NCBI GenBank assembly: GCA_903871605.1
Contig: CAIQHF010000024.1
Span: forward strand, 62,001 to 126,000
Source of the DNA: an uncultured Sphingomonadaceae bacterium
GTDB taxonomy: Bacteria > Pseudomonadota > Alphaproteobacteria > Sphingomonadales > Sphingomonadaceae
Length of the DNA: 64,000 nucleotides
Direction of reading: 5' to 3'
Shown one piece after another: positions 56,422 through 64,000 of this stretch. How positions within the stretch are numbered: position 1 is the stretch's first letter; each line of letters starts with the position of its first letter. A program made the position numbers and the translations under genes. The notes below the pieces were generated by a model. That model did not search any database, was not told the origin of the DNA, and was given only the letters and a program-made list of their open reading frames with translations.

Positions 56422-58632
56422 ATGCGCGCCTCCCGATTGTTGACCCTTCTGCTCGCCGGTGCCGCCGGAGCCGCGATCGCCGCCCCCCAGACGGGGACGC
56501 CTAGCGACCGTGCCGCGGCGCTGGTGGCGCGGATGACGCAGGCCGAGAAGCTGCAGATGGTCCACGGCTGGTGGTATCCGCCGACCGGCATCGCCTCGCC
56601 GGGCATGCCTGGCGACTTCATCCCCTCGGCCGGCCAGATCGACGGCATCCCGCGCCTGGGCATACCGACGCTGCGCGAGACCGACGCGAGCCTCGGCGTC
56701 GCCAACCAGGTCAACGAGCGCAAGGACGATGTCGCGACCGCGCTGCCCGCCGCGATCGCCACCGCCGCGAGCTTCGATCCCGACGTCGCGCGCGCAAGTG
56801 GCGCGATGATCGGCGCCGAGGCGCGCGCCAAGCGCTTCAACGTGCTGCTCGCGGGCGGCGTCAACCTGACGCGCGATCCATGGGGCGGTCGCAACTTCGA
56901 ATATATGGGCGAGGATCCGCTGCTCGCGGGGACGATGGCGGGGGCGGCGATCGCCGGCGTCCAGTCGAACCATATCGTCTCGACGGTCAAGCATTTCGTG
57001 CTCAACGCGCAGGAGACCGGCCGCATGGTGCTGAACGCGCGGCTCGGCGAGGTGCCGCTGCGCGAGAGCGACCTGCTCGCCTTCCGCATCGCGATCGATG
57101 CCGGCAAGCCGGGCTCGGTGATGTGCGCGTACATCCGCGTCAACGGCGATTATGCCTGCGAGAACCGCCACATTCTCACCGACATCCTCAAGACCGACTG
57201 GCATTATCCCGGCTGGGTGATGTCCGATTGGGGGGCGGTACATTCGACCGAGAAGGCGGCGCTCGCCGGGCTCGATCAGCAATCGGGGCAGCAACTCGAC
57301 GCGCGGGTCTTCTTCGGCGCGCCGCTGGCCGACGCGCTCGCGGCCGGGCGCGTTCCGCAGGCCAGGCTCGACGACATGGTGACGCGCATCCTGACGGGGG
57401 TGATCGCAACCGGTCTGATGGACGATCCGACCCCCGCGACGGTGCAGCCGATCGACGATGCCGCGCATGCCGCGGTCGCCGAGCGCGCAGCCCGCGAGGG
57501 GATCGTGCTACTTCGCAACGAGGGCGCGATGCTGCCGATCGCGGCATCGGCGCGCCACATCGTGCTGATCGGCGCGCATGCCGATGTCGGCGTATTGTCG
57601 GGCGGCGGATCGTCGCAGGTGCGTTCGGTCGGCGGCGTACCCGTCGAAATCCCCTTGGCCAGCGGCGAGGCCGCCAGCTTCGCGCGGATCACCTGGCACG
57701 ATTCCTCGCCGCTCGCGGCGCTGCGCGCGGCCTTGCCGGGCGCGCGGATCGATTATGTCGACGGTCGCGATCCCGCCGCCGCCGCCAGCGCGGCGGCGAG
57801 CGCCGATCTGGCGATCGTGTTCGCCTGGCAATGGCAGACCGAGTCCGAGGATGCCGAAACGCTGGCGTTGCCCGATCGTCAGGACGCGCTGATCGAGGCG
57901 GTGGCGGCGGCGAACCCGCGGACGGCGGTTGTGCTCGAGACCGGCGGCCCGGTGCTCATGCCGTGGTTGCAGCGCGTGCCGGCGATCATCGAGGCCTGGT
58001 ATCCCGGCCAGCGTGGCGGCGACGCGATCGCGGCGGTGCTGACCGGCACCGCAAACCCATCGGGGCGGCTGCCGATCACCTTCCCCGCGGCCGCGGCGCA
58101 GGCGCCCCGGCCTGTCGCGATCGGTCTCGATCTGCTCCATCGCCGCGACGCGGCGGGCAACGCCAAATCGCCCTTGCCCGGCTTCACCGTCGACTATCCC
58201 GAGGGCGCCAATGTCGGCTATCGCTGGTATCAGAAGACCGGCGCCACGCCGCTATTCCCGTTCGGCTATGGCCTGTCCTACACCGCTTTCCGCTATGCCG
58301 GGCTCAAGATCGCCGACGGCAAGATCGGCTTCACCGTCACCAACATCGGCGCCCGCGCCGGCAGCGACGTACCGCAAGTCTATGTCAGCGCCGCCGACGA
58401 GACCGATGTCACCACCCGCCGCCTCGCCGGCTGGACGCGCGTGACGTTGGCACCAGGCGAGAGCCAGGCGGTGTCGGTAACGCTCGATCCGCGCGTCGCG
58501 GCGCGATGGGATGCGGATGGCCACCGCTGGGTGGTCCCGCGCCGGCCGTCGCCGCTGATGGTCGGTCGATCGGCGACCAACCCCGTGCTGACGGGCGCGG
58601 TGCGGCTTCCGGCGGCGCCACCCTTGCCATAG
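56422..58632 (+). CDS. Glycoside hydrolase family 3 (beta-glucosidase-like), exported
   Basis: 736 residues from ATG 56422, which begins a signal peptide (ASRLLTLLLAGAAGAAIAAP). GH3 N-terminal domain with RDPWGGRNFEYMGEDPLLAG and the catalytic nucleophile Asp269 in WVMSDWGAVHS. The C-terminal alpha/beta sandwich has GIVLLRNEGAMLPI and WQTESEDAETLALPDRQDAL, where the second aspartate/glutamate region supplies the acid/base. A fibronectin-III-like domain closes the protein (FTVTNIGARAGSDVPQVYVS). It removes glucose or related residues from the non-reducing end in the periplasm. It follows the halogenase-like gene and probably shares control with the TonB receptor. Confidence 0.93.
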   Translation: MRASRLLTLLLAGAAGAAIAAPQTGTPSDRAAALVARMTQAEKLQMVHGWWYPPTGIASPGMPGDFIPSAGQIDGIPRLGIPTLRETDASLGVANQVNERKDDVATALPAAIATAASFDPDVARASGAMIGAEARAKRFNVLLAGGVNLTRDPWGGRNFEYMGEDPLLAGTMAGAAIAGVQSNHIVSTVKHFVLNAQETGRMVLNARLGEVPLRESDLLAFRIAIDAGKPGSVMCAYIRVNGDYACENRHILTDILKTDWHYPGWVMSDWGAVHSTEKAALAGLDQQSGQQLDARVFFGAPLADALAAGRVPQARLDDMVTRILTGVIATGLMDDPTPATVQPIDDAAHAAVAERAAREGIVLLRNEGAMLPIAASARHIVLIGAHADVGVLSGGGSSQVRSVGGVPVEIPLASGEAASFARITWHDSSPLAALRAALPGARIDYVDGRDPAAAASAAASADLAIVFAWQWQTESEDAETLALPDRQDALIEAVAAANPRTAVVLETGGPVLMPWLQRVPAIIEAWYPGQRGGDAIAAVLTGTANPSGRLPITFPAAAAQAPRPVAIGLDLLHRRDAAGNAKSPLPGFTVDYPEGANVGYRWYQKTGATPLFPFGYGLSYTAFRYAGLKIADGKIGFTVTNIGARAGSDVPQVYVSAADETDVTTRRLAGWTRVTLAPGESQAVSVTLDPRVAARWDADGHRWVVPRRPSPLMVGRSATNPVLTGAVRLPAAPPLP

Positions 58633-58949
58633 CCGGCGCCGCCCGGACGATCGCCACCAAGGCGATCGCCCGAGCATGTCTCCAGCGGCGATCGGCAGCA
58701 TGTCGATCTCCAGTCCACGGGAAGCATCCGTTCCCGACCATGTTGCGCTTTGCTGGCCACGCGCCGCGGCTAGTCTGCGCGGGTCCGCCCCGGACGTGCG
58801 TTACCGCCGAGCGGCGGCGCGGCGCCGGCAGATGGCGGCCGGCAACGGGGAAATGGCATGGCATTGCTGCGCAGCAAAATCGACGCGCCACATCGCGGTC
58901 GCACGGTCCTCATCGCCCCCGCCGCGCCCTGAGCCTCGCGCCGCGGCTG
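58633..58949. other. Convergent intergenic region
   Basis: Between the GH3 gene and the katG terminator. It holds the hairpin at 58648-58668. I see no other gene; short open frames here follow GC composition only. Confidence 0.5.
58648..58668 (+). terminator. Hairpin after the GH3 gene
   Basis: CGATCGCC and GGCGATCG pair perfectly around ACCAA, 15 bases after the GH3 stop. No T-tract. Position suggests a terminator or 3'-end protection. Confidence 0.5.
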
Positions 58950-58982
58950 ACCCGGCGGTGCGCTCGAGGCGCACCGCCGGGT
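58950..58982 (-). terminator. Long hairpin after katG
   Basis: ACCCGGCGGTGCGC and GCGCACCGCCGGGT are perfect 14-base arms around TCGAG, seven bases after the katG stop. It is the strongest stem in the window. No T-run follows, as is common in GC-rich genomes. Confidence 0.7.
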
Positions 58983-58989
58983 GGTCGCA

Positions 58990-61275
<2,286 letters not shown>

Positions 61276-61488
61276 CTAGCGAGCCGCACAATAGGGCCGC
61301 GGCCCTGTCCGATGTATAATTGATTTTGCGGATCAGAGATATCGACAGGCTCGGTTTGCACATCCGCCGCTGCGGTGCGCCGACGATCTTTGGCGCAGCA
61401 GGTGGCCTTCCGCGCGCACAGCGTCTATGGAGCGCTCGCCCGGACGGCGATGGCGACCGGGACACACACCCGGAGAGCATTTCGCGAT

Positions 61489-61815
61489 ATGAGTTTCTTC
61501 AAGGACCCGAGCTTCCAAGAGCGCACTGCGCTCGCCAAACAGGCGCGTCTCAAGGCGCTGGAGCAGCTCAAGGCCAAGCCGCCCGTCGACGAGGCGGTGC
61601 TGGCCGAGCGCAAGGCAGCGTTCGAAGCGAAGCGGGAAGCCGAGGCGCGAGCGCGCGAAGCCAAGAAGGCCGCGCGCGAGCAGGAAATCGCCGACAAGAA
61701 GGCCAAGGCGCTCGAGGAGGCTTCGAGGAAGGTCCAGGCGGTCGTGCTGTCCGAGGCCGAAAAGAAGGCGGCGCGCGATGCGCGCTACGCCGCGCGGAAG
61801 AACCGCAAGAAATAA
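61489..61815 (+). CDS. DUF6481 family protein, basic coiled coil
   Basis: 108 residues from ATG 61489 (the frame upstream is non-coding in character). The sequence is almost wholly helical and highly charged: SFFKDPSFQERTALAKQARL, KALEQLKAKPPVDEAVLAER, then long lysine/glutamate/alanine runs and a basic end (AARKNRKK). This matches the DUF6481 family of sphingomonads, whose function is unknown. There is no signal or membrane segment; binding to nucleic acid through the basic tail is only a guess. Confidence 0.75.
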   Translation: MSFFKDPSFQERTALAKQARLKALEQLKAKPPVDEAVLAERKAAFEAKREAEARAREAKKAAREQEIADKKAKALEEASRKVQAVVLSEAEKKAARDARYAARKNRKK

Positions 61816-61832
61816 CCGCGGTCGGGCGCGTG

Positions 61833-62585
61833 TCAGGGCGCGGCGTAAAGCGTCCGCCGAAACAGCGCGAGCGCCCAGCCGATCGATTGCAGCAAGAGTG
61901 CCGGATCATAGCGTGGCCCCTCGTCGCGCAGGAAGGCGTGCGCGGCGTTGACCTCGTGCCATTCATAGTGCGCTGCGACCTCTTCGAGACGCGCGCGGAT
62001 CGCCTGGCGGCCGGCGAACGGCACGTGCGGATCCTGGCGGCCGAAGACGAACAGCGTCTCCGCCTTGAGCTCGGCCATGCGCGAAAGGCTGTCGTCCTGC
62101 TGACCGGCGCCGAGCGTCGCCGAATGGATGTCGGTCGGATAGAAGCAGGCGGCGGCGGACACCGAGGGATCAAGCGCGGCGCGATAGGCGAGGTGGCCGC
62201 CCAGGCAGACGCCGAGCGTCGCCAGCCTGCCGGTGCAGGCGGCATGCGCCTTCAGGAATGACAGGCCGGCGCGCGCATCGGCGTCGAATGCGGCGAGCGG
62301 CTTGGCGATCTTGAGCGCATTTCCGCGATCGGTGCCCGCCGTGTCGTAACGCAGCACGGTGCCGGCGGGCTCGAAGTCGTGATAGACCTCGGGCACCGCG
62401 ACGACGAAGCCCTGGCCCGCGACCATCGTCGCCAGCCGGCGGATCGGATCGGTTACCTGATAGATTTCGGAGAAGAGCAACACGCCGGGAAATCGCCCCG
62501 GCACGGCGGGTCGGACGATGTGCATCCGCATCATCCCTCCGCCCGCGACGGGGATGTCCTCGAATTCGTCGCTGCGTATGATCAT
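61833..62585 (-). CDS. Dienelactone hydrolase family protein
   Basis: 250 residues of the alpha/beta-hydrolase fold. The nucleophile is a cysteine in LGVCLGGHLAYR, as in dienelactone hydrolase. The acid is in FVFGRQDPHVPF and the histidine in VNAAHAFLRDEGPRYD. Glu in LLFSEIYQVTD is the partner residue that activates the cysteine. It converges with the DUF6481 gene (17-base gap) and diverges from the SMP-30 gene. In this sugar-acid context it might open a lactone; the aromatic pathway is not present. Confidence 0.9.
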   Translation of the reverse strand: MIIRSDEFEDIPVAGGGMMRMHIVRPAVPGRFPGVLLFSEIYQVTDPIRRLATMVAGQGFVVAVPEVYHDFEPAGTVLRYDTAGTDRGNALKIAKPLAAFDADARAGLSFLKAHAACTGRLATLGVCLGGHLAYRAALDPSVSAAACFYPTDIHSATLGAGQQDDSLSRMAELKAETLFVFGRQDPHVPFAGRQAIRARLEEVAAHYEWHEVNAAHAFLRDEGPRYDPALLLQSIGWALALFRRTLYAAP

Positions 62586-62699
62586 GCGCCGATTGTGCCG
62601 CGATCCGCAGCGGCTGGCCAGCGCCGAGATGGCGTCGCCGCGCCTCGAGAATCGCCCGGCCCTCGAAGTCAGTGTCCGGCGTGGGCGTTGCCGCGCTAT

Positions 62700-62714
62700 T
62701 TATATGATCTATAA
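62700..62714. promoter_or_regulatory. AT-rich inverted repeat in a divergent promoter
   Basis: TTATATGATCTATAA has TTATA/TATAA arms around TGATC, in the 179-base gap between the hydrolase and SMP-30 genes, followed by AGACGTACGAC. The location fits an operator, perhaps of a GntR-type protein; no regulator gene is adjacent. Confidence 0.3.
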
Positions 62715-62764
62715 GACGTACGACTGACACTATCTGCTGCGGGGAGGTTGATCTGGAGAGCCGT

Positions 62765-63616
62765 TTGGTCTGGCCGGTTGCGGCACAATTGGGCGAGGGG
62801 CCGATCTGGATCGGCGACGAGGCGGCGCTCTGGTTCGTCGACATCAAGTCGGGCAATCTCCACCGGTTCGATCCGGCGACCGGCGATCGGCGCAGCTATG
62901 CGATCGGTGGCCAGCCCAGCTTCATCGTGCGACGCGCGGCGGGCGGCTTGCTGATCGGCCGCGGGAACGCGCTGCATCGCTTCGAGGCCGAGCAATTGGG
63001 GCCGGCCGTCGCCACGATCGACATGCCCGCGCACAACCGGACCAACGACGCCACCGTCGATGACTCCGGCCGGCTCTGGTTCGGCACGATGGACGACGAG
63101 GAGACGCGCGCGAGCGGCGCGGTCCACGTCGTCGACGAAGCCGGGCTGCGCGTCGTCGGCGGCGTCTGCACGATCACCAACGGGCCGGCGATCAGCCCCG
63201 ACGGGCAGTATCTCTACCATGTCGACACGCTGGACGGCACGGTGTGGCGTTTCGACATTCGCGACGACACGACGCTCGGCGATGGCAAGCTCTTCGTCAC
63301 CATCGCCAAGCAGGACGGATCGCCCGACGGCGTGACGATCGACTCCGAAGGCTGCCTGTGGGTGGCGCTGTGGGGGGGCTGGGGCGTGCGGCGCTATGCG
63401 CCCGACGGCGCGCTGCTCGCGACCGTCAGCCTGCCCTGCGCCAACGTCACCAAGATCGCGTTCGGCGGACCCGATCTGCGCACCGCCTATGCCACGACCG
63501 CCCGCGCCGGGCTATCGCCCGCCGATCTCGAGGCGCAGCCGCTCGCCGGCGGGCTGTTCGCCTTCGACGCACCGGCGCCCGGCCTGCCGGCGTCCGCCGT
63601 GCGCTTCGGCGGATGA
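62765..63616 (+). CDS. SMP-30/gluconolactonase family protein
   Basis: 283 residues from a TTG with GGAGAG four bases upstream. In-frame CTG at 62753 with GGGGAGG before it is an alternative. The six-bladed propeller is shown by LGEGPIWIGDEAALWFVDIK, the metal-binding Glu (GEGP), then TNDATVDDSGRLWFGTMDDE, GPAISPDGQYLYHVDTLDGT and the aspartate in SPDGVTIDSEGCLWVALWGG. It hydrolyses a sugar-acid lactone. It overlaps the kinase gene after it (ATGA), which points to a galactonate- or arabinonate-type oxidative sugar pathway. Confidence 0.9.
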   Translation: MVWPVAAQLGEGPIWIGDEAALWFVDIKSGNLHRFDPATGDRRSYAIGGQPSFIVRRAAGGLLIGRGNALHRFEAEQLGPAVATIDMPAHNRTNDATVDDSGRLWFGTMDDEETRASGAVHVVDEAGLRVVGGVCTITNGPAISPDGQYLYHVDTLDGTVWRFDIRDDTTLGDGKLFVTIAKQDGSPDGVTIDSEGCLWVALWGGWGVRRYAPDGALLATVSLPCANVTKIAFGGPDLRTAYATTARAGLSPADLEAQPLAGGLFAFDAPAPGLPASAVRFGG

Positions 63617-64000
63617 GCGGGTATCGCGTCGTCGGTGACTGGGGAACCAGCCGGCTACGCCTGTTCCGCATCGTGGACGGTGCCGCGGTCGAACGCGTCG
63701 TCGGGCCCGGCATCGCCGGTCTCGCGACGACCCCCGCCGACGCGCTGCGGGCGGGGCTCGCCGACTGGCGGCGCGAGGGCGAGCCCGATATGATCCGGCT
63801 GTGCGGCATGGTCGGCTCGCGCAACGGCTGGCTCGAAACGCCCTATGTCGAGTGTCCCGCCACCGCATCCGCCTGGCGCGCGGGTGCCGCCGCTATCGAT
63901 CTCGACGGCATCCCGGTGACGATCATGCCGGGGCTCGCCGGCACCACGCCACGCAACGCGCCCGATGTGATGCGCGGCGAGGAGACGCAGATATTCGGTG
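63613..64000 (+). CDS. dgoK: 2-dehydro-3-deoxygalactonokinase, N-terminal part (cut by window edge)
   Basis: The first 129 residues are present. The start YRVVGDWGTSRLRLFRI is the phosphate-1 loop of the DgoK family, followed by LCGMVGSRNGWLETPYVECP and PGLAGTTPRNAPDVMRGEE, all signatures of this kinase. It phosphorylates 2-dehydro-3-deoxygalactonate in the De Ley-Doudoroff route. ATG 63613 overlaps the SMP-30 stop. Partners such as the aldolase are presumably beyond the right edge. Confidence 0.88.
   Translation, partial: MSGYRVVGDWGTSRLRLFRIVDGAAVERVVGPGIAGLATTPADALRAGLADWRREGEPDMIRLCGMVGSRNGWLETPYVECPATASAWRAGAAAIDLDGIPVTIMPGLAGTTPRNAPDVMRGEETQIFG

Overview
The window is about 64 kb of GC-rich DNA with ATG/GTG/TTG starts and tightly overlapping genes. 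Four TonB-dependent receptors, an ECF sigma/FecR pair, a LacI-regulated sugar locus and a DUF6481 protein point to an alphaproteobacterium, most likely a sphingomonad (Sphingomonas, Novosphingobium or a relative). This is inferred from gene content only. I see no rRNA, tRNA or CRISPR array.

Region 1 (1-6.7 kb, minus strand) reads ECF sigma factor, FecR-type anti-sigma factor, STN-domain TonB receptor, then a very long repeat-built surface protein that runs off the left edge. Region 2 (6.9-11 kb) holds a small secreted protein, a truncated IS5-type transposase, remnants of other genes (including the tail of an AlkB-like dioxygenase) and one intact 648-residue exported protein. An SDR gene and a divergent LysR regulator follow (11-12.8 kb).

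Region 3 (13-46.5 kb) is the centre of the window: a catabolic island for a branched or terpenoid-like acyl chain. It encodes a FadB-like multifunctional protein, six separate crotonase paralogues, two acyl-CoA dehydrogenases, a thiolase and a thiolase-like protein, an AMP-forming and an NDP-forming acyl-CoA synthetase, a Baeyer-Villiger monooxygenase, an aldehyde dehydrogenase, a zinc alcohol dehydrogenase, an HSL-type esterase, an APH-type kinase, two SDRs, a nitronate monooxygenase and a TonB receptor. It also encodes a membrane-anchored protein of the linalool dehydratase/isomerase family with the paired cysteines of that family. Linalool-type isomerisation, the alcohol and aldehyde dehydrogenases and CoA activation fit entry of an acyclic tertiary terpene alcohol. 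No geranyl-CoA carboxylase is present; the monooxygenase and esterase suggest another route past the methyl branch (hypothesis). Seven promoters in this island carry a 7-2-7 inverted repeat of the form TTARTCG-NN-CGAYTAA, one of them beside a TetR-type gene, which suggests a local regulon.

Region 4 (47-64 kb) looks like a carbohydrate island: a TonB receptor, a LacI regulator with a sugar-type MFS permease, and divergently a second TonB receptor behind two copies of the palindrome GACATCGATGTC. A tryptophan-halogenase-like flavoprotein and a GH3 beta-glucosidase follow. Then come catalase-peroxidase katG, a DUF6481 protein, a dienelactone hydrolase-like protein, an SMP-30 lactonase and the start of a 2-dehydro-3-deoxygalactonokinase gene cut by the right edge.
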